Source: Epicoccum nigrum (lineage: Eukaryota; Ascomycota; Dothideomycetes; Pleosporales; Didymellaceae). From it: a stretch of DNA of 64,000 nucleotides. Below the pieces are notes generated by a model. The model was not told the origin of the DNA and did not search any database. It saw only the letters and a list, made by a program, of their open reading frames with translations. A program made the translations under genes and the position numbers. This document shows, piece after piece, positions 10,323 to 20,704 of the stretch; the stretch's first letter is position 1, and every line of letters begins with the position of its first letter. The stretch covers positions 1,914,576 through 1,978,575 of the forward strand of contig KZ107838.1 of NCBI GenBank assembly GCA_002116315.1, written 5' to 3'.

Positions 10323-12087
10323 CTACGTGTCATTGGGTCCTCCTGGGTTGCCGAGTCCAAGTATTTGATGGAGATCATTGAACAGGATGAGAGCCGCTTC
10401 AATGAGTATCGCAGCTTCTTTGATGCGCCCTGTAAAAGGGCCTCCATCCACAGTGCATGTAGATATCAGGATTTTTGTATTCGTGAATGGTTCCATCTCG
10501 CAAAGGAAAACATTGTGATAACTTGGTCGAGAACAGTTCGCCCAGGACCATATAGGTATGTTATATGGAGACCGATGTTCTTCTGGAGTACGGTGATTGT
10601 CATATAAGTGATCCGTAGACCATGTGAGATCGTAGACCAGCGTATGGTACCAAAGGCCAGCCATGTACGCATCGTTCTGGCGGAGACCTGACACATATCT
10701 AGCAAGAGCAGCAATAGCAGGCAATCGATCCACGGAAAAGCTGAGCTCGCGCTTGCCATAATCTGATGCCAAAAGATGCCAAAGATGTGCATATGAATCT
10801 AAAGTCCCTGTGTAAAATCCACGAAGGGTCCTTGGAATGAAGGGTCCTTGGCAGCGATGCACCTGCAACAACTGTATATTGGGGTACGATTATGCCTTGC
10901 TGTTGAATGATCGAGCCGCATTGCCACAGAACTTCCTTTGCACCAAAGTGAACAACCCTTTTCGAGAGAAGAATCTCTTGATATACTCATGCGCGAGTGA
11001 AAAGTGGCCAATGCTGTTTGACCCTTCTTTCTTCGACCTTGGGACCTGGAGCATAGCTGCTTAACCAGCTAGATTGAAGAGGAAGTGGCACTGTACTCCG
11101 GATAAAGATGTTGTCGAACCCTGGGAGGGGCAGGCCACGGTATACTTTTTCGACTTTACTAAAACATCCTCTTGCAGAGTCTTTGGCCTTACTAGCAGCT
11201 ATAGTAAGGTATGCATTGTCGAAGATACTCGCCATCCGTCCCGCTTGATCAAACCAGTCATTACTGTCGTCTTGTACGATACACAGGCTATCTATCCAAA
11301 GAGACCGGATCTCGAGCTTACGGCAAACACGGACCGCAGCACTGACGGACCTCCCGAAGACTTTCCGCGATATGCCTGAGGTACTGAAGGCTTCCAGAGT
11401 TTCTCGTGTTGTTTTGATGAAGGATGGAGTCAGTCCCCAACAGTGACTGAGACAGGCATAGCGATCGCTCGGTTTGGCGGATACCAGCTTCAAGTGGGTA
11501 TCTCTTATCTCTAGAAGCCGAAATTTTTGGAGGGCAACCACGCTTTGCGATATGGCGATGTGGCACCTAGCATGATTCAAAACGCAGTTGTTCAAGTGGT
11601 CTTTGATGAAACCAAAGGTCTTCCGAGAGGACGTCTTACTGGGAAGCGGTAGACACTGAGCGTTCGAGGGTACCTGGAAGGACTCCAGGTCACCATATCC
11701 CTGCGCCTCGCGTATTTCTGGTACTTGACCCTGCCTCCAGTATTGAAGCTCAGTCACTGGAGTCAAATCACTAGTGCCGCATATCTCAAGATTTCCCCCA
11801 AGTGTCAGTCTAATGCGATTTTGGTTGTTTGCAATCAGGTCTCGAGAGAAGGCCCAGTCAAAGCATGCATCCATCACGTGCGTCGGCTTCGGCTTGTTCA
11901 AGCGAGACGAGGTCGCGTAAAATAAGTCGTAGGCCACAGCCTTCTTCGACACGGAAGGTAAGCTGGGAGCCGGAGCCTGTAGTCGGTTTGCTAACAGATG
12001 TGTACATATTGGTGATACAAGACAGCTTTCGAAGATTCTGCTGTAGTGTCGCACAGGAGAAAAAGTAGGGACATCATTGTCTATCAT
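10323..12087 (-). pseudogene. HET-domain (heterokaryon incompatibility) gene, disrupted
   Basis: HET-domain proteins trigger cell death when incompatible fungal strains fuse. The 366-codon N-terminal ORF (12087-10987) has the HET signature: YACLSHCWG, then LWIDSLCIVQDDSNDW, then ASIFDNAYLTIAAS. It ends at WPLFTRA with TGA exactly where the family has Trp (LFxRAWxxQE), and the frame continues past the stop with VYQEILLSKRVVHFG. About 120 bases on, a 13-bp direct repeat with a 16-bp period (10823-10851) shifts the frame. The rest of the gene (SYAHLWHLLAS, FSVDRLPAIAALARY, MAGLWYHTLVYDL) lies in the shifted frame and ends at 10323. Two independent lesions argue for a real pseudogene. Sequencing error is possible for either one alone. 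Confidence 0.8.
10823..10851. repeat. 13-bp direct repeat, 16-bp period
   Basis: The 13-mer GAAGGGTCCTTGG occurs at 10823-10835 and again at 10839-10851. The 16-bp offset is what a small tandem duplication leaves behind. It lies in the HET gene and changes the reading frame by one base. Confidence 0.9.
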
Positions 12088-12998
12088 TTCTCTTCTTCCG
12101 CTTCGGCGAACATACTGAGGGAAAAGCTAGAGGCCAGGTAAGCCTGCGCCCTCTTCCTAACCCGAAAGGACAGTGAGCAGCCACACTCGCACGACAAACT
12201 TACAGCCTGATAATCGTGCACCTACCGTAGACGGAGACGCTTAACGCGGTAGAGATAGAGACCGTTGCTTATCGTGAGACTGGTCTCGCCTGAGTAGAGC
12301 TCAGTGCGATTGGGGTGGGGTGCAATGCATATTGCAAGACTGGCGTTCCCTAGATGGGCAGCCTCTGTCGCAATCCTGACCCTCGAATGAGTATCCACGG
12401 TCCTTTGAAGGCCTTGAGCGTCGCTTGTTATCTCGCTCTTTGGCTACTATCAATCGGAGCAGAGAGAACAGTTTGTTCTTATATCTATAGAATCGAAATG
12501 CAGCATCCCGTACAAACGACTTCTTGAACTCAAATATACAGCCTGACAATTGTGCAGCTACCGTGCCACGCATGTCAGACATGTCAGGTATCGCGGACTG
12601 AAAGTTGTTGAAGTACTGTGGTGAAGAATGAAGTGGTCAATCAAACCTACCCAGGGAAGCTGTCTAGTTAGTACACATTAGTCCCAATCAGACAACCCTT
12701 ACATACAGCACCTTGTCACGGCCGACCAGACGCCGTTGGGACTTCGGATCTAAATTGCAGGTGCTGGTAAATCAGAAATTCGTGCATGGTATTCATAATA
12801 TGGGTTAGCTACCTTTGCTGTTCAATTTTTTTTGAAAAGTACCCCGCAAAGATGCAGTGCCCACTCAGAGCTGATGAAATGCTGTATCGTAGAAATCCAG
12901 GATGTGAACATGTTCAATGCATACTCAGGCTTCCAGACGTTCTCTGGATGACAAGATAAGATTCTTATTAACTCTACAGTCGACTATAATTCGCAAGT
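12088..12998. other. Intergenic, no gene seen
   Basis: About 900 bp between the 5' end of the HET pseudogene and the 3' end of the lipase, both on the minus strand. A 93-codon minus ORF (12582-12301) has no recognisable domain. The stretch holds the imperfect 28-bp repeat pair listed separately. Confidence 0.4.
12201..12564. repeat. Imperfect direct repeat pair of 28 bp
   Basis: The segments 12201-12228 and 12537-12564 agree at 25 of 28 positions (both begin TACAGCCTGA and end CTACCGT). Two of the three differences are C/T transitions and one is C/G. They lie 336 bp apart upstream of the HET pseudogene. They could be remnants of a duplication. Confidence 0.6.
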
Positions 12999-15173
12999 CT
13001 AATTCGACCCAGTCACAGATACCCCATTCACGCTCTTCTTTTTACTCTTCGACTTCCCCTTCCCCTTCTCTTCCTCCGCCTCCTCCCTCCCCACATTCCC
13101 CAAACTCAACCTATTCAGCCCCTTCGCTGCCGCGCCCCTCTCCCCCCGCCCCTCCTCCGCCACAATCGCACTGACAGGCCTCGCACTGCCCAGCGTAATA
13201 CCGCGCTCGCCAAACCTGCTCGGCCGCCCGTTACTACCCAGGCTATCGAAACTGCGCCTGTTCTTCACGATCTTGTCTGGTGTGTTGGGCTCGGTGCCGG
13301 CAACCTCGTCGCTGGACCACCAGCCCTCAGGCCGGCTTGTGGAGGTTTGGTTTGTCATCTGCGATTCGTTCTGGGATACGGCTGGTGAGTTGATGGACTG
13401 GACGGCGACAACTTTGCTGGCGCTTGGAGGTGTTTCTTTCAGAGCGTTGATCTGAGATTGCGAGGGGGTGCGTTGTTTGGGCGGTGGTGTGGCGTCTTTG
13501 AAAGGAAATGTGATGTGTGAATGTGGAGGGCTGCGTGGGGAGGCGGAGGCGCGCGGGTGTGGTATGCGCGTTATCTGTGCGAGCCTGGTACGTGGGCTGG
13601 GCTCTGTGTCATCCTCGTCACTCATGACTGAGCGACGTGTGATCTGTGATACCTTTGTTGCTGATTGAGAGGGTGTGCCGCTAGGACTCGAATCGCTGGC
13701 GCCGTCGTGGTTGGCTGGGGCGATCTGGCGGGGCGATGGAAGAGGTTTGCTGAACTGGACTGGAGAGCGCAAGACTTTGTTGTTGTAGGGTTCGATTTTG
13801 GTGGTGCGAGTTTGATTGACGGCAGCATGCTTGTCGAGCGCTTCGAAGACATGGGGAAAGACGAGCTTGTCGACTGACGAGGCCCAGAGGAAATCCAGAT
13901 GCTCGTAGTGAGGGATCTCCTTGGCTACAGTATGACGAGGAAGCTCCTTGAGCATCACATTAATATCCACCAAGCTGTCCGAGCCACCCCAAACGAGAAC
14001 GATGGGCGTCTTGATGTTACGCGTGGGAAATTTAGCCACCTTGTAGTACTTGGAACGATTTGAGGTAATTGGATTTGGTGCCTCGTCGTCGTACATCTGG
14101 AACACTCCATTGCGAATGATCTGAAACCAATGCACCACGCTCTTCGTCGACGTGTAGGAGTACAAATGCGGGTAGCATGCCAACTTCTGCTCTGGGGTGA
14201 TGTTGACCGCTGTCCAACCAAACAAGAATCTCAAGCTTGCGTCAATGAGTCGCACAAAGATCGGTGGGTACAGAATGGACTGCCACATAGTCGCCGACGG
14301 CAGGATGGTTTTGCGGCCGAAGGCAAGGTAGAGAATATCCGGGCTGGCTTTGACGAAAGAGTCCACAGTGCCACTTGCGACACCCTTCGGACTCATAGCT
14401 GGAGCCAGCGCGATGAAAACATCCACCTTCTCATTAAGCGTGGGATGGATGCTCAGTGTGGCAAAGGCCTGCGCAGTGCCCTGACTGAATCCAATATAGC
14501 TCAGGCTCGGTTGATGCGTGGTCTCCAAGATATAGGCGATCGAATCTGGGATGTCGTGAAATGCAAACTGGTCCATACTGAAATTCCAGAACTTGGCATC
14601 GGTAGGGGCCATATGAATGTTCTTCTTGCTGTACTTGTTGCCGCGGTTATTACCAAGCCAGACATCGTATCCACGTTCCACAAGCTCGAAAGGTAGGCAG
14701 CGCTCACGGTTAGTGAGGCAGACCCAGACTTCGCTGTTCATCATAAGTCCATGATGCATGTACACGACCTTCTTCTTGAGTCCATCCTTTCCCGGCCCGG
14801 CGTTGACGCGCTCTCCCTCTTCGCCACGCTTCCAGCCCAGACGGTGGAGGCCCAACAGGTATCCATCACCGGTCTGGACAATATGCTCCTCGCAGTAATA
14901 CCCGTAAAGTTCGCAGAGCTCGGCGAAGTCGCCAGCGTTGGCAATCGCGCTCCAGACGTCCTTTTTCTGGGCACGCGAGCGGCGGGACGATGGTGATGAC
15001 AGCTGGTTGAACAGGCGGCGAGTAATGCGGTAGCAGGCGTTGATGATGGGCGTAGGCAGCGCGAGGGTGATGACGGCGATAAAGGATTCGAGGGCGATGA
15101 GGACGATGGAGAGGACCAGAGCGAAGTACTCGCGCAAGTGCAGGCGGCTGAGGAAGGGGATGCGGAAAGCCAT
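12999..15173 (-). CDS. Membrane-anchored alpha/beta-hydrolase lipase, steryl ester hydrolase type
   Basis: Relatives of yeast Tgl1/Yeh1/Yeh2 hydrolyse steryl esters at lipid droplets or the plasma membrane. I start at the ATG at 15173 (724 aa), because it is followed directly by a hydrophobic N-terminal anchor (residues 16-40). An ATG at 15284 in the same frame would add 37 residues. In order come the AB-hydrolase-associated lipase segment (LCELYGYYCEEHIVQTGDGY), the oxyanion-side HHGLMMNSEVWV, the nucleophile elbow GFSQG (Ser about 230), an Asp in VWGGSDSLVD and a His in PHYEHLDF. This gives a complete Ser-Asp-His set. The last 250 residues are Ser/Pro-rich and look disordered. No intron is needed. 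The gene is divergent from PET191. Confidence 0.88.
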   Translation of the reverse strand: MAFRIPFLSRLHLREYFALVLSIVLIALESFIAVITLALPTPIINACYRITRRLFNQLSSPSSRRSRAQKKDVWSAIANAGDFAELCELYGYYCEEHIVQTGDGYLLGLHRLGWKRGEEGERVNAGPGKDGLKKKVVYMHHGLMMNSEVWVCLTNRERCLPFELVERGYDVWLGNNRGNKYSKKNIHMAPTDAKFWNFSMDQFAFHDIPDSIAYILETTHQPSLSYIGFSQGTAQAFATLSIHPTLNEKVDVFIALAPAMSPKGVASGTVDSFVKASPDILYLAFGRKTILPSATMWQSILYPPIFVRLIDASLRFLFGWTAVNITPEQKLACYPHLYSYTSTKSVVHWFQIIRNGVFQMYDDEAPNPITSNRSKYYKVAKFPTRNIKTPIVLVWGGSDSLVDINVMLKELPRHTVAKEIPHYEHLDFLWASSVDKLVFPHVFEALDKHAAVNQTRTTKIEPYNNKVLRSPVQFSKPLPSPRQIAPANHDGASDSSPSGTPSQSATKVSQITRRSVMSDEDDTEPSPRTRLAQITRIPHPRASASPRSPPHSHITFPFKDATPPPKQRTPSQSQINALKETPPSASKVVAVQSINSPAVSQNESQMTNQTSTSRPEGWWSSDEVAGTEPNTPDKIVKNRRSFDSLGSNGRPSRFGERGITLGSARPVSAIVAEEGRGERGAAAKGLNRLSLGNVGREEAEEEKGKGKSKSKKKSVNGVSVTGSN

Positions 15174-15518
15174 TGCGGGCGCACGAACAGAGCGTACTGC
15201 TATGCGAGATGTATAGGGACTGAATGCGCTATGTCGCGTGGCAGGTGCGAGTTCAGCTGCTCGAACCTGGTTCCCACGAGACAAGATCGTGGAAGAAGCA
15301 TGACTAAAAGGGACGATCGATGCTCCTGACGGCTGTTCCCATAATTCGCGACTGTGGAGAAACGTGGAAATGAGACGTCATCCCCTCTGGCATGTGACAA
15401 TATCCCGTCAGCCCGCAACGCCTTCTCGAGCGGCGTCTTGGCGCTGCAGTCGCCGACATATCGAAGTTGTGGCACGACTTCGACATCGAATGCGCCGCAG
15501 CACACACAAACCGCAGTC
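15174..15518. promoter_or_regulatory. Shared divergent promoter, lipase / PET191
   Basis: Only 345 bp separate the two start codons, which point away from each other. Both promoters and both 5' leaders must fit here, or overlap the neighbouring 5' ends. No TATA box or known factor site was picked out with confidence. Confidence 0.5.
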
Positions 15519-16030
15519 ATGCCTCAATCATGTAAAGATATCCGTAAGCTAGTCCCCGTTATGTAGCTCCACGTGTGCGATGCGCCAGATCCTGTGTTTC
15601 ATGTTTCCAGCATATCTCCAGCACCACCCTCTACCCAACGCAAAACCCAGCTAATGCTCCCACAGGCGCCGCTCTGGCATTCTGCCTCCAGAACAGCGAC
15701 TGCATAATGGTCGAGCGCAACTCCCCCGGCGATTGCCTCCGCCCGCCGCTTAAATACACACTCCCCACGCAATGCCAACAGCTGCAAAAAGGCTACGCCG
15801 AGTGCAAAAAAGGCATGATCGACATGCGCAAGCGCTTCCGCGGGAACAGGCCCATCTCGGTACAGGGACAGTTGGAGACGGGCGCGTTTGGACATGGGAG
15901 AGCCGAGGCGGACGAGAAGGCCGGCACGATTGAGGAGAAGGGATATATGCTGTACGCAGGACGGCCGTATAAGGATGTCAAGGAGACGAGGGGGGATGAG
16001 GATCCAGAGGGGAAGGGGTTGGAGAGGTGA
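15519..16030 (+). CDS. PET191: Cytochrome c oxidase assembly factor Pet191/COA5
   Basis: Pet191 is a small mitochondrial twin-cysteine protein needed to assemble complex IV. Exon 1 is only 25 nt (15519-15543, MPQSCKDI). A 122-nt intron (15544-15665, GTAAGC..CCACAG) joins it in phase 1 to exon 2 (15666-16030). The 129-aa product reads MPQSCKDIRAALAFCLQNSD, then CIMVERNSPGDCLR, then LPTQCQQLQKGYAECKKGM and DMRKRFRGN. These are the conserved Cys positions and the C-terminal basic block of the family. The open frame upstream of exon 2 from 15575 is intron read-through. The last 45 residues are a variable tail. Confidence 0.93.
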
Positions 16031-16808
16031 TGAGAATGGAAGGAAGATGAAGTGCATCATTGGCGTTATGGTCTAGGGCATCACAGGGCATCTCTTCTCT
16101 GTATCAGTATTGCTGTGTAAACATTATATGTGGATGAGAACCCTCGATTTTACTTAAGGGCTGCGGCTCGGAGTCTGTGCCTCAACGAAAATGAAAAAAT
16201 AGAGAGCCAGCCCGTGGTACAGTCCATACCTATCGCAAATGTAAAGGAGAGAAAGCCTCCAGCAACAAACAAAGAAACACCGAGCCAAAGACCTTACAAC
16301 AGGATGGCCTCCTTGCACTCCCTTCACTGGCACGTAAGCGTCCCCCTTTCCTTGTTCATTGCGCATATGCCGTTGCAGCATCTGTCGAACGCAACTTGAC
16401 ATTCCGCTATGGTAAGTCAGTCATCAAGTAGCAGACTGGAGCATCAAGATCGTACTACCAGGTTCCAAGCAATCGAATGACGACCTTTTCTGGAGCTTGT
16501 CTTGCATCCGAAGCGATGACGTGATCCCAAGCTTGGAGAGTTCATCTGGCACCTGGATGAATGACGTGGGCCTCGATCTGCAGACAGCATCTATCACCCG
16601 ATATGTTGGAGTGAGTACAAGTTGAGAGGATAGACACTCATCGTGTATTACTTGGGCATAGCCATATTCGAGGATATAGCCGGGATAGGACACGATCTCT
16701 AGCCAGTAAGGCCCCCACGCCCATCGTGCAGGGAAGAGTGATTCGTATGGGTCTGGAGGCATCCAGAAAACCTTTTCGTCTGATGCAGGCTGAAAGTAGT
16801 AGCCATTG
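16031..16808. other. Intergenic; possible second exon of the small secreted gene
   Basis: Most of this is non-coding. One minus-strand frame between about 16805 and 16424 reads protein-like (DPYESLFPARWAWGPYWLEI), and could be a downstream exon of the small ORF at 16985-16809. I found no good GT..AG pair that joins them in phase. Confidence 0.35.
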
Positions 16809-16985
16809 TCAGGGGGCTTTCGAGAAATGGTGGAATCTCAGAGGTAGGCACCACGGTGGCTCGCACATGACGTTTTCGCACTCTTCACTGTTGTCTCGCA
16901 GTTCAACCCGTTCGTTCCCTGTAAGTGGCATATGAGTGGCCACTGCCACGCCGAGGAGGAGCATGACCGAGCCAAGGACCCTCAT
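16809..16985 (-). CDS. Small secreted cysteine-containing protein, 58 aa
   Basis: This ORF opens with a typical signal peptide (MRVLGSVMLLLGVAVATHM, basic then hydrophobic, cleavable near the ATHM step). A short mature part carries three Cys residues (SEEC, VMC, PWC) and a basic, aromatic end. It is too short for a usual cutoff. A GTGCCT..TTTCAG pair inside the ORF could be an intron, but the product would then hit a stop in the tried frame, so the 3' structure is open. Small secreted proteins of this type include effectors and hydrophobin-like proteins; I cannot assign one. It could be a chance ORF. Confidence 0.35.
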   Translation of the reverse strand: MRVLGSVMLLLGVAVATHMPLTGNERVELRDNSEECENVMCEPPWCLPLRFHHFSKAP

Positions 16986-17445
16986 CTCGAACGATCGGTA
17001 GTGGATCTTGGTAGTGTCTTGCTGAAACGGTTTACTGGTAAAGGATATAAGCGTAGTGTGTGTTGTGCAAGTCTTTCAGTAATCTTCCGCGGAGGCTGCC
17101 GGGCGCAACGTTGGTCAATATTGCGGTGGTAATAGTGGATGTCTGGTGGTGAAGAGCGTCGAAGCATGTGCTAGCAGAATCGACGCAGTCAACAGCTTTG
17201 GCTAGCTGCTACTTCCCAGTCCACGCCTGGCAGGAGCATGCGCGCGGCATGTGTCAATGTGAAGAAGGTGCGCCCGTATAGCAGCAGTGCAATCTCCAAC
17301 CTCCCATGTTGAAACTTCGTTATGTGCACTTCCCCAATGATCAGCTGCACCTAATCTCATCAACCAAGTCTGTGCATCAATTTACACCACCAGATACAAG
17401 GACAGTAAGTCTGCAAAGTTCAGTATCTGCCCCTCACAAAGACCG
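16986..17445. other. Intergenic 460 bp
   Basis: This lies between the small secreted ORF and the 3' end of the Zn2Cys6 gene, both on the minus strand. I see no coding signal. It should hold the promoter of the small ORF and the 3' end of the regulator. Confidence 0.4.
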
Positions 17446-19442
17446 TTATAGAACGAAGACATACGGTCCATCGAAGCACTCATCCCAGCCTGGTTTTCTG
17501 CGTGCCCAATATCGTCGCAGTACTGCTCGAGCCTTGAGTGGACTGCTAGAACCGAGTCTACGGCTTTGTTCTTCCAGTTGACGTTCAATCCAAATTCGAG
17601 TGCCTTGCTGATGGTGATATCCTGCTTCGACACCAAGTACACACAGCGGATAGAGCGAAAATTTGCTGAGTGTCTTCGACTGCATTGTGGCTCGGAGGTT
17701 CTCTTCTAGGCGTGCTCCGTGAGCAGCACGCATGGCGTCCATCTCTATGGTGCTCGGAAGAGCATCCAGAGCCTGCAGCGACATAGTACCGTATAGCGCA
17801 ACAGCGCACTGGTAGGTTGATCCGAGCAGCTGATATTCGTCGCGGCTGTCGCCAGGCTGTGCCCAGTCTTCTGGTACAAAGGCCTCAATCCGGGCGAGTA
17901 TGTCGTGGGCGTCCAGGGAATGCTGGCTTGCGTCCTCAAATGGTGATGCCGCAATCTTTTGACGTAGGTGATTGATGCGAATGATCTCTTTGAATAATCC
18001 TGGCGGACACAGGACGTAGGGAAAGATAAGATTGTATAGTTTGTCCACCTCTTTGAGGTGCTGTTCCAGTGGCTCTGTGATATTGATCTGACCTGTGCCT
18101 GGGCCAAGGCTATTTGAGAACGTCGCGATACTTCAAGGATCAGTTTGGTGAACACGGTTCGATGAAACGCACTTACATGATGAAAAGCACAAGCGAGGAT
18201 GTCAGATATGGAGCCTTGCGTAGAAGGTCTTCGAAGCCACCACGCATGTCTATCAGACGTTTCATGCCATAAGCATGCGATCTCCAGTCTCCCACGCTAG
18301 AATTTTGGACCTGCATATCTCAATCAATCTCACATGAATGAGATTCAGGCAGCTAAGACTTACCTCCATTGCCATAAACATCAAGATACTGCTAATAGTC
18401 AAATCCAAGCTTCGGGTCTTCTCATTTGCGACATTCTCGCTGAGTGCTCGAATGGCTTGCCCACGGTACTTGTAGATCTTAGATCGATTGCTGGCGACCA
18501 CTGCACGATTTGCGCCGGGTGGCAATGCATGTATGTAGTGGTTCAAGCCCAAACAGACTAGTGTGTGATGCATCGCGGGAGGCAGAACATGCAGGGCCCA
18601 CAGCGGGAAATGTATCACGGCAGGATTTGGAGCTAAGATCTCAGTCTCTTTGCAATCCGGGTAGATCCGAGTGTTGACTAGCAGAGTTAAATCAGTTTTA
18701 CGGGGGCTGTGGGGAACGTACAGTAGTCTACAGCTTGGACGACCTCGGACGTCTCGTTTGATAGATAGTCGTATGACGGGATATGGTTCTGCTCCATCAC
18801 CGATAGCAGTCGTTTTAATCTATCGAGAGGGTCTCGGGTGGTATTCAGCAACAATGCGATTTCCCATTCCTGTCCTCGCTCAATCAATGCCCGCAGCTTG
18901 TTCTGGTTGCCAGTGAGCAGGACATGTTCCGCCACACTGACACCTGCCGAACTTTGCTGAGCCATTTGGACGACATATTCTGCATTCTCTTCGTGTATCA
19001 ATAATGAAGCAAGCTCGCTCTTGTAGATCTCAATGGCCCCAGGGGTGGGCCCGGGCTCTTCTAGATGCAGCCACTCGAGAGTCGAGGGGTCATCTTGCGT
19101 GGTAGTATCCAAGAAGTCAATCGTGCTGGGTACAGCAGTGGTGCCAGTGTGACACCTCTCACGAGGCTGCACTGCTGCTTTGTCATCTTTTGACCTTATT
19201 GTATACACCTTGGGGGTGAGATCCTTCTTCCTTCGTCTTGATGTCACCTTTCCAGGCTCCACCCACTGCAGTGGCTTTTGTGCATCGTATCCTGGGCATT
19301 CTTTCCCAGCCTTCACGCATTTCTTGCAATGAGGTAAAGTATGATCGCATACGAGGCGGCGTTTCAAGCATTCCCAACACTGCCGATTAGCTCTCTCCGC
19401 TCCACTTTCGGTTCGTTTCATGGTTGCATTTGCGGGAGCCAC
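17446..19442 (-). CDS. Zn2Cys6 transcription factor, Fungal_trans_2 type
   Basis: A DNA-binding transcription regulator. Four exons (19442-18722, 18677-18364, 18310-18177, 18109-17446) are joined over introns of 44, 53 and 67 nt, all GT..AG and in phase, giving 610 aa. The binuclear cluster is near the N-terminus, with six Cys at 22, 25, 32, 39, 42 and 49 (RQCWECLKRRLVC..HCKKCVKAGKEC), followed by a basic linker (SRRRKK). The middle and end match the fungal-specific regulatory domain of the PF11951 kind: the HAYGMKRLIDMRGGFEDL step and the late FSLYPLCVLGVEAG step. The target genes are unknown. No metabolic cluster surrounds it, so it may act in trans. Confidence 0.88.
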
Positions 19443-20704
19443 CTTCTGACGTCGCGCGACATAGATGGTCTGGATTCGAGTTGGTCTTTACCGTTTAGCA
19501 GAGCAAGTGATGTATATGTGCACCTCTGCACCTTTATTGCCTTTGAGGGATGAGTGTTGACTACCACGATTGGCTGCTCGGAGGATCGCCCCACATGCTC
19601 ATGGCTGTGTCAGCAGCCACAGTGCTTGGCCAACATTGTAACCCAAAGCGTCAAGTGTGGCGAGGATTCGCTGAACTTGAGATCTCGGTCAGGCCGACTT
19701 CATTAGGATTCGACAAATCATTCTCGCGACCGTTGCATTGCGGCTGAGCGGCTCGGCCATGCCGGGAGTGGCTTGGTTGTTTTGGCGGACTCACCATGGG
19801 CTGTGAGGAATAGCAAGGCTTTCTTTCAAGAGATTGCAAGTCTACGCTAGCACTGAGCGACACTGTAGTCTCTTCTGACCAATATGATTCTTGATCTCCT
19901 TCAGGCCTAATTATAGAGCACATGCACCCGTTTCAATACTGTAATCCGGACGGAGCATCAGCATTGGCAGAGCCAGAAGTGGCTTTAAACACCTTTACAT
20001 ATGCAACATCTCCGAATCCCGCTCCGTAGAGATTTAACAATGAGACACGAAAGCTGTCAAGACTATATTTGGGTGAAGTGGGTGCGCCCATCGAAGTTGA
20101 AACCGGCTCATGCAGCGCCAGTCCATGCAAACTATGTATCCGAACTGGCGTCGACAAAGATGCCGACTAAAGGATCAAACAGGATATCTAAATCGCTAAC
20201 GCCATGAATTGTAGCCAATTTTGATCAGACTATTACTACGACAGCGCGGATCAGATCGTAGAGGATAGTTACGTTGGTAACTTGACTGGCTCCTGGGTGA
20301 TGAAATAGCTTTGTCAAAAACGAGGTAAGCTTTCATGTACTAGGTGTATCTACACGATTGCGAGGCAGGGCGGGACGATCCTTAGAGTGGGGATGTGGGG
20401 CAAGAAAGGGCGGGGCGCTTCATGCTGATCGCAACACGAGATCGCGACAACAAAACAACGGACGGAGCTCCCAAAAAGCGCATGGGTGTACTGTGTATCC
20501 AGCACAGCAATTACTGGCATAGAACAGCTGTGCTAACTCCCCGTCTTCTGGTAAGCTCGAATCTTTCGAGTCGCTCTCTCTAGCGTCCCCACTCGTACTG
20601 GGCCGCCGCCCTTCCCGCTCACTGGTGTCGAAAAGTAGCAAGACTTTCCTACATAAAAGTCGACTGTGGCCTCTAGCCATCGTGTGTATTAAGGCCTGCC
20701 CGTC
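19443..20704. other. Divergent intergenic region 1.26 kb
   Basis: This lies between the 5' end of the Zn2Cys6 gene and the 5' end of the 1628-aa gene, so it holds both promoters. Short ORFs on both strands show no domain. I see no defined element. Confidence 0.4.

Noticed and set aside
10323..12087. Repeat-induced point mutation as the cause of HET inactivation
   Set aside because: The TGG to TGA change is in a CpC context and the rest of the gene keeps its codons. One duplication and one transition do not make a RIP signature.
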